DNA of 64,000 nucleotides from Casuarius casuarius (GCA_003342895.1 PTFA01000032.1:6354070-6418069), one strand, 5' to 3'; numbered from the stretch's first letter, positions 37,816 through 50,079 are shown. The notes: a model not told the origin generated them from the letters alone. Numbers and translations are program-made.

Positions 37816-38959
37816 CTTAGATTCTACAGTGATTGGTGCCCTACAATTCCCTAAGCCAGGCAGCTAGTTATTGCTGCTCAGAGCAACAGTAGCTTACGAT
37901 ATATCCTGCATTATCAGCTAGTTTCTAGAGGGTTACATGCCAGTCGAGCTGTACCTACATCCTCCCACACATGCCAGCAGCCACACAGGGGAATTCTGAC
38001 ATGAAAGTCCAGGATGTGTTTAAGCAGCATGGGAAAGGGACTCTACGGCCACTCTGTAACTGAATAGCCCCATTTTGCTGTTTTTCCTTTTCTCTGCAGC
38101 AGGTTTTTGGGGTACTAGCCATTACCTGCAACCCTCCCCCCCATACAAATACTATTTTATCTGATTTTGTCCAGTGGATTTTGTCCAGTGGCTTATTAGC
38201 ATCACTGAAAATATCCAGAATTCCAATAAATTCAGTAGCAAAGAAACAACTGGTAAACTGTAGGGAATTTAAGAGGAAAAAAAAAAAAGAGTTCACCCCC
38301 TTGTAATCTGTTGCTTTATAAATCTTTGGTAGATTTTGTCATCAGTGAAAAAGATGGGTATGTAGGTGATACTGTTTAATATTAACTGCTATTACACAAG
38401 CTGATGAATTCCCATCAGTCATGGCTTTTATGGGGTTCCCTATGCTAAAGTGTTATGCAGACATGGTGGAAAGAGACTTGCTTGCAGCTCCAAGACAGAT
38501 GCAGCTTTGCCATCTCAGGCTATGCCTACAGCAGTGAGTAACTTGGCACAATAGCAGTGGTTCAGGAGACTGAAGTGGTCAGTGTTGAAGTCTCTACGTT
38601 TACACTATATACAGTTACAGGATTTTACATCAAATTAGATTCAGTCCAGTCCTCTGGATGAGCATCCCTATCATCAATTTGAAAGCCATCCAAAGCACCA
38701 GTCAGTTATTTGTACCCTTATGATTCCATATTTTGAGTGCATCAGATGCAAACCAGGAGCAGAGCTTCTTGTTTAGTTTCCTTTCAAAGAAATCTTGCTC
38801 ATTTGGACCAGAGCCACTCTATGAACCAAACCAGCATATGCTAAATGGGGAAAACTAGAAAATCTTGTTAAAAAAACACTTATTTTAACCAAAACGGCAG
38901 TGTAGAAACAATCTTAGGGTGTTAGCTCCTATGGTATTCTGTCTTCTGGCTTTGCAGGA
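37816..38959. other. Non-coding sequence
   Basis: Apart from the 14-bp duplication, nothing is recognised. A minus-strand frame of 113 codons at 37955-38296 begins in a poly-A/T run and looks like chance. Confidence 0.5.
38163..38190. repeat. Perfect 14-bp tandem duplication
   Basis: GATTTTGTCCAGTG occurs twice in direct succession, at 38163-38176 and 38177-38190. A simple slippage product. Confidence 0.9.
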
Positions 38960-39151
38960 AACAGTTTGGACAATAATCAACACAAACAGATTTGAGAGTG
39001 TCCCAATGGAAAGATCATTTCATTCCTGCCCTCTTTCTTACATTGTTTCCCTAAGCATCTCTTATTTGGTTTTGTCAACGATAGGCTATTGGTCTAGATA
39101 GACACTTGCTTTGAGCCAGTCAGGATGTTCTTATACTATATTCTTATGTTC
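38960..39151 (+). mobile_element. CR1-type 3'-end fragment
   Basis: The right end reads CGATAGGCTATTGGTCTAGA, GAGCCAGTCAGGATGTTCTT and finishes TATTCTTATGTTC. This is the order of the common sauropsid terminal phrase in which a 'gatactgggctagatgga' block is followed by 'gacccagtatggc' and 'ttcttatgttc'. The left border is uncertain, and only the last 80 bp are convincing. Confidence 0.6.
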
Positions 39152-41145
39152 TCAGACTTGCTTGATATGTCTAGCAACATAAAGAGAATTCAAATGTTAA
39201 TACATATTTAAACACTGGAGACAAATTCTAGCTATGTACCACTTTACTGTGGAATATTGTACACCAAGGTATTTAGCTAATAGAATGCATGGGAATTGTG
39301 ATTAACCTCAGCAGGACCTGGTGAGACCTGGCTGGGAAATCAGAGTCCCAGATTTGACACTGGGATCCTAGGAGTTATATTTCATGTTGAGAAACTCTTG
39401 TAAGAAATATTTAAAACCTCATAAAGTGTGTTCCTGATGGAGGTGAAAAGAATCTGAATTAAATTATAATCATTCATCTTGTTAATTTAATTAGTGAACT
39501 AGATAAAATTGTCTCTTTTTGTGATCAATCCTGTGAAAGCAAGCAAAAGTGCTTAATGTAACACTACCTGGCTATCATCAACACTGTATCATTCACCTTT
39601 GAAGTTTCTGAGAGTTAATGATCTAATGTATCCTTGTATGTCTGGTACTCAACCACTTGACAGCATCTAGAACAATGCAAAATAACAATATGAAATGCAT
39701 TTCTGCTGGGGTAAAAATCAATCAGTCAGTAATTTTTATATATATATATATATATATTTCAGATAAGCAGATACACAAACATATCTCTTCAAAGACTTAC
39801 TGATCTTTAAGGCATGTCCTAAGCAATTTCTTGTCTTGGTTCTGCCCTGCCCAGGGAGAGGATGTTTATAAGGTGATACCATCTCTTTACAAAACCCTTC
39901 CCCTCATCAAAATCTATGATACTGATCTGTACAAATTTCTCTCAGAAATGTTGGCACTCTGTGTACATGTCTATTTTCTTGCACTTCAGGTTAATACTCA
40001 TTTATGAAGTTTCAAGGTCAGGAAAAGCCAGAAGAGAGTTATACATACATTTTTGCTCTGCTCCTTTTTGCAAATTAGTGAAAGAATATCTGAAATATTT
40101 CTTGGGTGGTCAACAATATACCTTCTTGCCCAGTCCTATATGTTTTAACACAAATCTAGTTCTTTTTGCCTATATACTAAAAGCTTCTGTTCTCCATCTC
40201 TAGATAGCAAAGAAGTATGATAGAAAAGAGACAGATACATATTTTTTAGCCAATATTGTTCCAGTTGTAAATGTTGGTCTTCCATGTATGGGAGATGCAC
40301 AGAGATCCATACAGTTTCTTCACTGAAGACAAAAGCTTTGTATAGTCACATCTTCAAAAACTTTAACAGGGAGAAGGTAACTGATGCCAGACAAAATGCG
40401 TAAAAACATACCATTGCTGGAAGGTGATACTAGAAAAAAAATCAATCTGGAAACGAGAAGTACATTTTTAATTATGAGGGTAATTACCCAATTAAAAAGA
40501 AAGCGGTGTGGAGACTTGCATTATAGAGATTGAAGATGTCCAGTAAAGGCTGAAACGTTTCTTTAACTCATCTTATTTCCATTATTGGTTCTTGCTTTCC
40601 ATAGTGAGTCTTGCAATATGCATTATTTTCTGAAAACCATCTATGCCAAGGTGAAGTCCTTACTGTAAGTTCTCAGTTTTCATTAAAAAGTAAGTTTAAC
40701 TTATACTTAGAGGAAGCCCTGATGTGCAAATCATACATTTTCTAAGATTTACATTGAATACATGAAAGGATCATGCCTTTATTACAATTGTTATTGTATT
40801 ATTTCTATATTTCAGGACTATAAAGTGAATGGCATGGCTGGAGAGCAGGCTAATGGCTTTTGAAAACTCAGGTAGGCAATATTGGCATTTTCCACTGAAA
40901 ATGAAAATACAGGTAGAGGATCCTCTTGGAAGATCTTCATTTCATCCATCTTTCCTTACTTCTGGAATATATGGTGTGTACTGGCAGGACTAGGAGTCAC
41001 CTCTCACGTCTTACTGAAGTGGAGGTGTAGGAAAGAACACTCTTTTTTACGCAATGAACATACTATGAATACAAGAAAGAAGCATTTCTGTATTTAGTAT
41101 GTGGGAACTTGATATCTTATAATTCCTGCTCTTTATGTCCTGTGC
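39152..41145. other. Non-coding sequence with a TA microsatellite
   Basis: A+T-rich sequence holding the short TA run at 39737-39757. A 95-codon frame at 39916-40203 shows no protein resemblance. No other feature is seen. Confidence 0.5.
39737..39757. repeat. (TA)n microsatellite
   Basis: About ten TA units in a row, flanked by short T-runs. Too short to say whether it is variable. Confidence 0.9.
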
Positions 41146-41395
41146 AGTGACTGTAGCACAGTGGACAGGGTCATGAACCTGGAAACAGGACACTTGATAA
41201 GGACTAGCAGTGTGGCGCTGCACAAATTGCTCTATCTCTTTGCAAGCTCTGTTTGTTTCTTGAAACTTTCAGCTCTTCGGGGCTCTTGAGTTCAGTGTGC
41301 ACTTGTTTGCTGCCTTGTGCAAAGGGTCTCTCATCTTGCTCAAATATTTAAGTCAAGCCTGTAATGTGTATAATAAATATTAACAAGAACACATT
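41146..41395 (+). mobile_element. MIR-like (CORE) SINE, nearly complete
   Basis: The head GTGACTGTAGCACAGTGGAC fits the tRNA-derived start of MIR. GCGCTGCACAAATTGCTCTA follows for the 'gtgtgaccttgggcaagtcac' block. AGCTCTTCGGGGCTCTTGAG (41270) is the tail block typical of reptilian MIR-like SINEs ('agctcttcggggcaggga'), and GTGTATAATAAATATTAACA ends the copy. At about 250 bp it is close to full length, though diverged. Confidence 0.7.
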
Positions 41396-42083
41396 TCTTC
41401 TTCCCATCCATTTATAGCCCCCTTTACAATTTAATTATCAACGCCAAATGATTAAAGTCATTAGAGACTTTTATTACTAATTTATGTCTGTAAATCAAAA
41501 TTGGGCAATTTTAGAGTCTATTATCTCTAAATGAATGTAAGTATTCAGCATAGTCTACCTTAAAAATGACAGTACCTCAGTGACTTCTTCCAGTACAGAA
41601 CTGCCCCACTCTAACCGCAAACAATAAAAGCACACCAAAAAAATAAGCAGTGATTGCACTGTTTATTCTTATTTATCAACTTTAAGAAAGTTCTTAAATT
41701 CTATAACCAAGAAAAAAACACATAGATCTGTTACAGATAAAGGAGACTTTGAATCAACTTCTGTGAAATTAAAGCTGGATCTAAATCGGGCTTGGAAGGG
41801 TACGCCAGTCCTTAGACTTGCTGGACCTTATTCTGTAGGGTCCGAACAACAGTTTTGTTTCATTTGCGTCTCACTGCCATTAGCAATAAGAAGACCAAAT
41901 TCCTGTGAGTTGCTGCGAGTATCCTGAGCAGCGTCATGCAAGGCTTTCAGGCTTCTTGCCCATCCGCCGTCCCCCTTCCCTTCCTCTCAGCATGTGCGCA
42001 CAGTCTGACACAGCAGATGATGGTTTTATGCTCTGTGGCATGTACTCCTTAAACTCCTTCATCACTGACTTCCGGCATCATAA
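41396..42083. other. Non-coding sequence
   Basis: No gene or repeat recognised up to the transposase-like remnant. The 131-codon frame at 41905-42300 overlaps that remnant in a different frame and is judged a shadow of it. Confidence 0.5.
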
Positions 42084-42383
42084 CGGGAACGCTTACAAAT
42101 ATCTTGGGGGACGACACACGAGATTGGAACAATTCAGTCGTTCTGTCAAAAGCTTAAGAAAAAATTTCCTGATTCAGCTATGGCAGGAAAACAAGTTGCT
42201 GAAACATCACCTAAAACAGGCAGTTCCAATTCATGGAGCTCAACACATTACATGCTTGAGCAGCTCCCGGAACAACAAAATGCTCTGCAAGATTTTGTAG
42301 ACCATTGTCAGGCAAAGAAAGTAGATATTCTCCTAACCTTTACCCCGTGGCATCTTGACAGCTGCTCCGGTAACTGTCCTTGA
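42084..42383 (+). pseudogene. Probable hAT-superfamily transposase remnant
   Basis: An open frame of about 99 codons (first ATG at 42180) contains WSSTHYMLEQLPEQQNAL at about 42235-42290. This matches the conserved hAT transposase stretch usually read as RWNSTYxMLERLLEQ, where W, the ST pair and ML are the strongest positions. Upstream in the same frame IGTIQSFCQKLKKKF sits where hAT proteins have a helix before this motif. A stop at 42081 cuts the frame and the catalytic N-terminal part and BED finger are absent. After the stop at 42381 the adjoining frame reads LTAAPVTVLEKPML, possibly a continuation after a shift. A domesticated ZBED-like exon cannot be excluded, since the frame is open across the motif, but no splice context supports it. 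Confidence 0.5.
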
Positions 42384-42820
42384 GAAGCCAATGCTGACAC
42401 ACTATGTCTGCCATAAGGGCCCAGTAATGAAATCCTGACTGATTTGCAGATGCTTTTAACTTAAACAAGCCTTATTGAATTAAATGGAAGTTTTGTTCTA
42501 GGAAGAATAGAGGAACGAATTCTTAAGTCTCTAAGTCAACCATTGAGAACATTTGAAGTGAAGGAGATCATATTATTCTCATATCACTTACTTAAGATGT
42601 AGGCTAGCTCAGAAACAAATTAAGGGTTTCCAATAACAATTATTTTATATTTATAGTATGCTTTTTATTCTAAAGAATGAAAGCATAATAACTTAATAAA
42701 GAACCCTGCAAACAATAATCTGTTTTTCCCAAAACTAAAGGAAGCCATCAGATGTACCAGCTGATTAATAACTACAGCAACAGAGAATGATTAAGGACTG
42801 GAGGCTTTTTTTTTCTTTTC

Positions 42821-42851
<31 letters not shown>

Positions 42852-43582
42852 TTTTGACACTGTGGGGTGAATTTAGGGTCAGGGAAAATGTAATTTCCCA
42901 AACTGGAATTTGGCCAGGACACATCCCTTACCCTTTGCTTGTGCTGCACCAAGTACAAAGGAAGAACAAGGAACAAACTACTTCAATACTTTGCAGTAAA
43001 CTATATTCTAATGCTTATAATAAATCACTTCATATCAGATAGAAATGTAGTTTTGTTTGCACCACATTGCTTCCTATTTTCCACTTAAAGTTTGGGTACC
43101 CTAATTTTAACATGCCTCCTTTGTCGTATGCAGAGTGGCCATAGTTAGAATTCACGGCAAAAAAACATCTCGGTGACTTAGTGAGCTTTGGACAGCAGAT
43201 TAATTTCATCTGATATCAATATTTCATAGATGTCGAAACTATAGATTGTTTATTTGAGTGATGTTTGCAGAGATTCCAGTCTAAGAACCAAGCAGATAGT
43301 AAAAAATTTCTTTATGTTAGTTACAAAATGTTTCACAGTTGAACATACATCAAAGTCAGTTGCTGAGGGCATTGTATATAACATGTTAAATCTTTTACAG
43401 ATGGGCCATACAAGAGGCTGAATAAGTCCTTGATTAGTGCTGTGCCTCTATTACTCTACAAAACTTCCAGATGCCATCATGTTGTTAATAATCTGGGGAT
43501 CTCTCTTCACCATATTGGACCTGCTTGTCAGCTCTGTCCAATTAACAAAGATAGCTCCAAGGTAAGAGCATAATTCCTAGGG
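42384..43582. other. Non-coding sequence with a long T-run
   Basis: Contains the pyrimidine run at 42806-42855 and otherwise nothing recognised. Confidence 0.5.
42806..42855. repeat. T-rich low-complexity run
   Basis: About 50 bases, almost all T with occasional C, including an unbroken run of over 25 T. On the minus strand it is poly-A, but no recognisable retroposon body lies next to it. Confidence 0.9.
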
Positions 43583-43768
43583 CAGTGGTTTTCAACATTT
43601 TTCAATTTGTGGACCTTAAGGATTTATCAGTGGAGATGTGGATCTCCGCACAACAAATGTAAATCTATTGGCAGTGGGCAGGCTGTTGTTGGTTACCTTT
43701 TGTGGTCCCCATAGCAGTAATGCTGGGACCCACAGGAGTCTGCAAACACATCAGATTGAAAATGACTG
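43583..43768. mobile_element. hAT-type non-autonomous element (MITE) with TIRs and TSD
   Basis: The left end CAGTGGTTTTCAA (43583-43595) pairs with the right end TTGAAAATGACTG (43756-43768) at 11 of 13 positions. CAGTGGTTNTCAA is the classic hAT/Charlie terminal inverted repeat. The 8 bp outside each end, TCCTAGGG (43575-43582) and TCATAGGA (43769-43776), match at 6 of 8, which is the target-site duplication length of hAT elements with two later mutations. Inside there is no coding sequence, only 160 bp of spacer including GGGACCCACAGGAG. A complete but old insertion of 186 bp. Confidence 0.75.
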
Positions 43769-43776
43769 TCATAGGA

Positions 43777-45924
43777 TGACATGTTTCTAACAAGGAGAAA
43801 TATACCTTTTTCTTGGGTTTTGGAAGCTGAGACTTGCAATTTTCTGTCACATACAAGTCACCAATCCTAAAAAATCGAAGCCTGAGAAAAAAACAAAGCG
43901 AGCCCTCTCAAAATGTCTGGGAACAACATGTTCAAATAATAATTTGCGCTTTTTTTGCTTGACCACAGGAAATGTATAGCTTCCTTTAATATTTTGAAAA
44001 CATTTTCAGAACATCTATGAATTCAAAGTGAAATAAATATAAGTATCTCTGCAGAACTGCCATTTACATCAAATTAACTTTACTAATTAGAGGAAAAAAA
44101 GAAGGCATCTCAATATCAGGCATAATTTGTGCTTATAGAACTTCACACTTCAGGTGATATACTCTGCCTGAGAGATAGCTCAGAGAGCAATGTACCCATC
44201 AAAATGGGAAATCAACCATGGCTACTAAATTTTTCAATTCGCAAAGATTAAAAAAAATATCCGATTTGCCCAGAGGAATTTTAAGTCTTTAGAAGAAACC
44301 AAAGTCATTATATCCAAATGAGTGAGCATATAGAGTTAGCCACTGATACCCAAATGATTTCTTGTTGGGTAGCTGGAAATAATAGATGGAAATGTGCTTG
44401 TCATAACATAGTACCTGAGTGCTTCAGGTTTAATTCATATTTGCCTAGACTCTCATGTTTCCTCTCTTTTGACAGCTGAGACAGTGCTGGCTGGAGAAAA
44501 TTTTCAAGCATCAGCTCATGTGGGAACATCCATGGTGCCTGGACACAACACTGGCCTCTGGCACCCAGCCACATCGCGGGGGCCGCCCCAATCTGCAGGG
44601 GGGCTTCCCAACCCTCTTCCTGCTTGGTGGCATCATGTGCAAAGTGCGACGAGTCGGTGGCTTACTGTGACCTGCCAGCACAACCACATCAGGTCAGAGA
44701 GTTGGGGGACAGGTGGTTTGTGCTGCAGATATTCAAGGGATACAAGAGTAGTTAGAGGTAAGCATGAGTCTGTGTGAGTCTTGCACTCAGTGCATGGGAC
44801 TGTATGGGGCTTATGGCTGTGCGAAAGCATAATGATGTCATGCATAAAGAGCCACTAGGGAATTTACCTTATGTAAGGGATTTCTCAGGCAGGGTAAAGA
44901 CGCTTCCACCAGGCTTTGGCATATGCAACAAGAGAAAACAGGAGGAGCAGCATTGTTGGTAAGCCACGGCCGATGGCTGTCATTGTTTGAATGAGTCCTC
45001 AGAGGTCTCTTGCAGTTAGAGCAGTACAGAGCCAGGCTCAAGATGAATTTTTGCCAAGGACCTCCAGTAGCCTGAGAATATGATGCAAAGGCAGCTTAAA
45101 GTGATTATTAACTTCCTCCTCGTTATGCCCTTGGTTGCAGTGCTGAGTCCAGGAGAGGGGGGAAGGAGAATTAGGGAATCTCTGTTTCCATAAATGTGAG
45201 CTGATAATGATTTGTCCACAAGGTTAAACAACACAGGAAATAGCAATCAATATTGGATGGTGGTACCTTAAAGGTGCAAAGTCCAATTGTGCATTCTGGT
45301 CCACCATGGAGTCAGTTACAGCACCATCAATAATTGATTCATAAACTGTGCCTACTTATTCCCAAATGCTACAGTAAGTAAGTATATACCAAGGTTGAAC
45401 TCTGTGGATAAGCAAAGTTATTTCTTATCTTGCTGTTGCTTCACTCTGATATGTAGCTTATTTTGATTTTTAATTCTGAGGGTTTGTTGCAACAGGGTTT
45501 CCTTTCTGCTCCTATATTACCTGCACATATGAGCTTTTATTAAGAAATTTATGTCCACAGTAAGATGCTTACTTGACTTCAGGCCGCAATGTGTCTGCAG
45601 ATTACATATGCCAACCAACTGTGGCTGGCAGAACAGACCAGAGCACCTCACAGTAGCACTTCCAGCAAATGCAGCCTTTCTACTGGCACACCATTAGAGC
45701 CTGGATTTCTTCTCCTTGTGCCAGTTACCAAATGTTTCATCATCATGTATCCGGTAAATGTGTTTCCAGTTTTAAACTTTGATATTAATACATCATGCTA
45801 ACAAAATTTAACTTTTTTTAACAAAAGTGACGCTTGAGCCTGGCACAGAATTTCAGCTAATGATGCCTTTTTGGGGAGGGAAAGAGAGTTGAGTGTTGGT
45901 TACTTACTGAGCTATCCATCATTT
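43777..45924. other. Non-coding sequence
   Basis: No gene recognised. A short C/G-rich spot at about 44570-44665 carries several CpG dinucleotides but nothing further. Overlapping frames of up to 102 codons at 44469-45246 are on both strands and resemble no protein. Confidence 0.5.
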
Positions 45925-45985
45925 TGATTGTGAGACCTGGCGTAAGTCTTTCTTCCTCAAGACATTAATTTTCCGCCTCCCCTTT
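45925..45985 (+). mobile_element. Weak MIR-like fragment
   Basis: GATTGTGAGACCTGGCGTAA and GTCTTTCTTCCTC resemble the MIR block 'gtgtgaccttgggcaagtcacttaacctc'. Only about 60 bp match and the identity is low. Confidence 0.3.
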
Positions 45986-45997
45986 CTTGCTCAGAGC

Positions 45998-46065
45998 AGG
46001 CCCAATCCTGCTCTTGTGGAAATCAATGGCAAAAATCCCACTAATTTCAGTGGATTAGTTCCAGT
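45998..46065. mobile_element. Palindromic 'CATTGACTTCAATGG'-type element
   Basis: GGCCCAATCCTGCTCTTGTG (45999) opens the copy, followed by GAAATCAATGGCAAAAATCC and CCACTAATTTCAGTGG. These share both outer and inner words with the clearer copy at 60248-60319. The central inverted repeat is decayed. Confidence 0.5.
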
Positions 46066-48174
46066 ATCTCAATTTACATGTGATTAACAGTAATTTTGTC
46101 TACTTAGTGCCTAAAAAATTCATAATCAAATTTACAATAAGCTGTACACTGATTTTCTAGGGATCCCAGCTTTTTTTATAGGCTTCTAATTTCTATGTTT
46201 AATCACTTTTGGTTCTAGCCCAATATGCAATCATCTGACCACGGAATGTATTCTTAAAAGCTTCCCACAAAGTTATTGGATTTGTAGCTGATGGAATGTT
46301 AATTTGTTGGATTTCTTTAATACTGAAGTGCAAACAGAATTGCTCTGCTCAACAGGCAGACATTCATCCTCTGAACATTTACTATACTGAAAGCCTTTTT
46401 ATATTTTATCTGCATTAGCTGAGGTGAATGGGCAGAGCAATTCTCTGTTATCTATTCAGCCCTAGGAATGAGGGGTAAGTGTGAAGCCTGTGTTTAAAAA
46501 ACATGGAGCTGTCCTTGTGAAGGAGATGCATGCTTAAAATAAGAGGCAGCTTCCCTGAGTTGATCTAAAACTGTCCTACGGCCATCACTCTGGAGTGGTC
46601 ATTGCCATTTTGAGTCATCCCAGGCCAAATGGTCAGTCAGCTCCGTTATAAGAGCCATCTACCCCATGACAGATGGGGGACGCTCTCTTTGGCAAGGCCC
46701 AGTTTGGTGAAGTAGCCCCTGAAAACCATCAACATGAAGCCATAAAGGCACAGCCTGATCTTGTAAGGTGCTCGGCACACCGGAGTGGCGCTGTGAGGCA
46801 ATTTCTCACTAGTCTTGATGGTAGTGGAGGATTAGCATCACTTCAAAGGATAAAGTCACCAGGGGGTGATTAAAAAAAAGATGTGACTGATTCTGGTACT
46901 CATTAAAATGAGGGACTAATTGCAGTGGTTTGAGTTGAGTCAGGTAATGCCTGAGCAGGTGTTGTGTGCTCTTCCCCAGACAGCTCAGGCAATGCCCCTG
47001 CAGCAGGACTACCATCTCAATCTTGCATCTCTCTAGATTTATTCTGTGGGAAAGATCACTAGTAAGTGTTCAGCATCCTTGAGGCTCCTCAGAGAGGTCT
47101 GTCTTTTTGGGAACAGCTGACATCCATTGTCCTATGACAGACTGTTTTCATTTATTGCTCCAAACGTGATTAGGACTTAGTTTTCCGTAAGTGAAAGGCT
47201 ATTGCATAAGGATCAGCAGCAAGCTACTTCTTTAAAGGCCTATCGTGTTAACATGTCAAGGTGATTCATTTGTAACAGGGCTGGAGGGCCTGGCCTTCCA
47301 CCTCAAGTTAGGCATTTTCACCTTTCCAAGCCTAACCTCTTCTTCCTTCCTCTCTACTGGGGAGGTGCCGGGGGGAAACTCAGAGCGGCAGTTCCCAAGA
47401 TGCACCATGGAAACAGTGAGAAACTTTTCAAATTGTATTTTTGCATATACTTGCCTGGCTAGATACATTATTTGATACTTATTCTTTAATTTATGGTAGT
47501 GAAAAAAATATAACAAGCCCTGCATAGCAGAGCTCATTGCTGTGACTCTTTCTGATCGCTTTATCAAATGGAACCCTTTCTTTAAGCTGTTAGCTAAATG
47601 TCGCGTGAAGTTCTGAGAACAAATTGTGCTGTTTTGGGACATTAACTTCACATTAATTTGGCTAATCACTTCTACTTGATAGAATTTTGTTTGAAAAACA
47701 GGATACTTTGGCTACAGTGAAACCTGTGCAAAGAGTCACTTAATAACAGCCATCATCTCTGGTAGTGGGCAGTGAAATCTCAGGATGAGCAAACATGCAG
47801 TTCAAGAAGAAAATACCCAGGGAAGTGGTATTTTTCTGGGTGGTCATGTGTAACAGAATGGAGATAGGGACCAGAAGGAATAAAAAAACACAATTCAACA
47901 GAAAGAAATGAAAGCTTCAGTTAGGCTCAACCCTTACTTGCCTGTTTTTTCTGCCCGTGGACAAAAACATGTGCAACATTGCCAAATTTTATCATCAATT
48001 GCACAACATTTGTTGTTGTCTGCTTTCTTAGTGCCTCAGCCCCTGAGGTCAGAAAACCTGCACGAGATCACTTCCTTCCTCCTTTCCAGCAAATGTCTAA
48101 AGCTTGTGCTTGTGGAGAAAGCCTAGGGACCCTGACCCTTGGTGACTCTAGAACCAGAAGGCACATGGAATTTA
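46066..48174. other. Non-coding sequence, one CTCF-like core
   Basis: No gene is supported. A 137-codon minus-strand frame at 47256-47669 matches nothing known. TCACCAGGGGGTGA at 46856-46869 resembles the CTCF core CACCAGGGGGCG with one change, but on its own this is weak. Confidence 0.45.
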
Positions 48175-48265
48175 CCATTTTTAATTTGCTGTGATTTTAA
48201 AGCCAATCCCATGATTATTAAGTGCCTGACTCATGATCTTTAACTGCTGAGGGTTGGCAGTACTG
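48175..48265. repeat. Possible recurrent sauropsid repeat ('CTGACTCATGAT' type)
   Basis: TTAAAGCCAATCCCATGATT, TGCCTGACTCATGATCTTTA and GAGGGTTGGCAGTACTG appear in the order of a repeat I have seen often in turtle and crocodilian DNA. I cannot name the family, so the call is tentative. Confidence 0.3.
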
Positions 48266-50079
48266 TGCATGGCTTCTATATCCAGCTGAGAGGAGCTGGG
48301 CAGGGGCATTAGCAACTGCAAATGTGGTATCCGATGGCTGTGGAGCTGGACTTATGGGGAGCAACACCACCACTCAGCTCTCCATTACTGGCCCATTGAG
48401 AGCACAGCTGGAAGGGCAGGGTGCATTTCACAGAGCTACATGCGCGCATTCGGGTACCCTCCACACTTCCTACCTGGTGAGGCATCATGACAGTGGAGAG
48501 AGAGGGGCTATGGACTGGAGAGACTATCAGCGGGAACGGACTATAAACATGAAACAGGAGAAATCTGCTGCTACACCCAACATTTTCTGCCTGCAGACAA
48601 AAGCAATGAATCCTGAAAGAGTGTGGGACTGACAGGTGACACTGCCTTGCTCTACTTCATTGGCAGCTGATGGGCAGCATGAAGGGAGAGGGTGACAACA
48701 GCATCATTTCCACTGAGTTGAAGGAATCTCCACTGGACTTCAACTCTCATGCTTAGCTCTTATGCTTACTGAACCATATTTCCTAATAAGAGAGACACTA
48801 TGGGGTATGGCAGATGTATCCCAGGGAGGAATGATGAAGGGATCTGGCCAAACCTAACAAATGGTCTCCTCAGGACCATCGGTAACTAGTGCCAGTTGGG
48901 ACAGCCTTGAATCTCCAGGGAGAAAAAGAAAATCAAGGGGCTGTGTGTGACCCGCTCTTTGTCCCGGAGGAGGACAGCCAAGGCACCCAGCTCAGCAAGC
49001 AAATCTTTCCCTTGCCCTCCCTCCGGAGATGCAGAGCAGCCGGCGCCATGTGCTCTCCATTCTGCGGTGGCCTGGCAGGAGGTGAACAAGGAGGAACTGT
49101 GTCCCTGCTGCAGCACGTGTAAGTGAAGCTGCGGAGGCTGTACCCTTAGGCAAATGAGCCAAGTACAAAATATGTTTAGAAGTGGGCGGTGTGGAAGAAA
49201 CTCAGGTTCTACATGTTTTGTCCTTACTGATGGCACTTTGAAAGTCTGCAATGTAGCTCTTCAACCACTGTGACAGTAGTTTGTCATTTTGCCTTTTTTC
49301 TGGTAATATCTTCTTGCTGAATGGACTAGAAATGTTGCTGTCGTCTTTTTGTAAAGATCCACAGCTCTCCATCCATTTTTTGACTGGTTTCTTTTGCAGC
49401 TCACTGAGGGTTGCCCTTTGTGACTGGCCCTGAGGAATCTTCTTTGCCCTGCTGCAACATGCTTTGCCTCAAAAAGCCTCTATTCTCAGTTGCTTTGGGT
49501 ATCTCCCGGTTCAGCAGCCCTCTCCACAGAGGAAAATGCAGACTTCTCCTGGCAGCAAGTTTGGAGACTGCTGCTAGAAGCAGGAACCGATGACCATAGC
49601 ACAGCCAGTGCTAGCCAGCCTCTACAGAGTATCATCCAGCATCTTTTAAAAGTGCCAGGGTTAGGCTCAGGCATGTAATTAGCATATGCTAATGACTCAT
49701 TATAATAGGCAAATAACACACTAGGTCAGAACTGCACACCCATTCAAACTAATGAACTGTGCATTTTTTTTTAAGTGGCGCTAGTAATTGGGTGTATCAT
49801 TTTTCTATCGCTGCTAGGCAGAGAATAAGGAAGCCATCTGTAACGACAGGCCGATGTTTGTGGCAATCCCTTTGAGAAGTAAAGGAAAGCACTGCTAATT
49901 TCCAAGTGTCCAGCAGGGAAGCAGTATACATGCCTCCAGTCACCATCATCACAATTCTTAGTATCTGAGCATGTAATTATATGGTCATATTTTTAGAAGA
50001 CATCAGCATTTACGATAACTGTTGAAAATTTCTAGCCCGAGTAGCATGCAGAGATCTGTCTGAGCACCTACTGCCTTAA
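48266..50079. other. Non-coding sequence with a G+C-richer patch
   Basis: The patch at about 48880-49140 holds frames on both strands, and GTAAGTG at 49119 could be a splice donor after the 77-codon plus frame. The preceding bases (CACGT) are a poor donor context. An inverted repeat at 48715-48746 is listed separately. Confidence 0.45.
48715..48746. repeat. Perfect 9-bp inverted repeat, palindromic-family core
   Basis: GAGTTGAAG (48715-48723) and CTTCAACTC (48738-48746) pair perfectly across 14 nt that include CTCCACTGGA. The layout resembles the centre of the palindromic family seen at 60248-60319, where a 'gaagtcaatgg' arm faces 'ccattgacttc'. Confidence 0.5.

Noticed and set aside
39300..39370. 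CAGAGTCCCAGATTTGACAC as a MIR-like block
   Set aside because: Too short and no neighbouring MIR words in the right order.
41905..42300. 131-codon frame overlapping the hAT-like remnant
   Set aside because: Only the other frame carries the hAT motif, so this one is treated as a shadow.
42806..42855. Poly-T run as the poly-A tail of a minus-strand retroposon
   Set aside because: No retroposon or gene-like body could be recognised on the adjoining side.
47256..47669. 137-codon minus-strand frame
   Set aside because: No recognisable domain, no exon boundaries, composition like flanking DNA.
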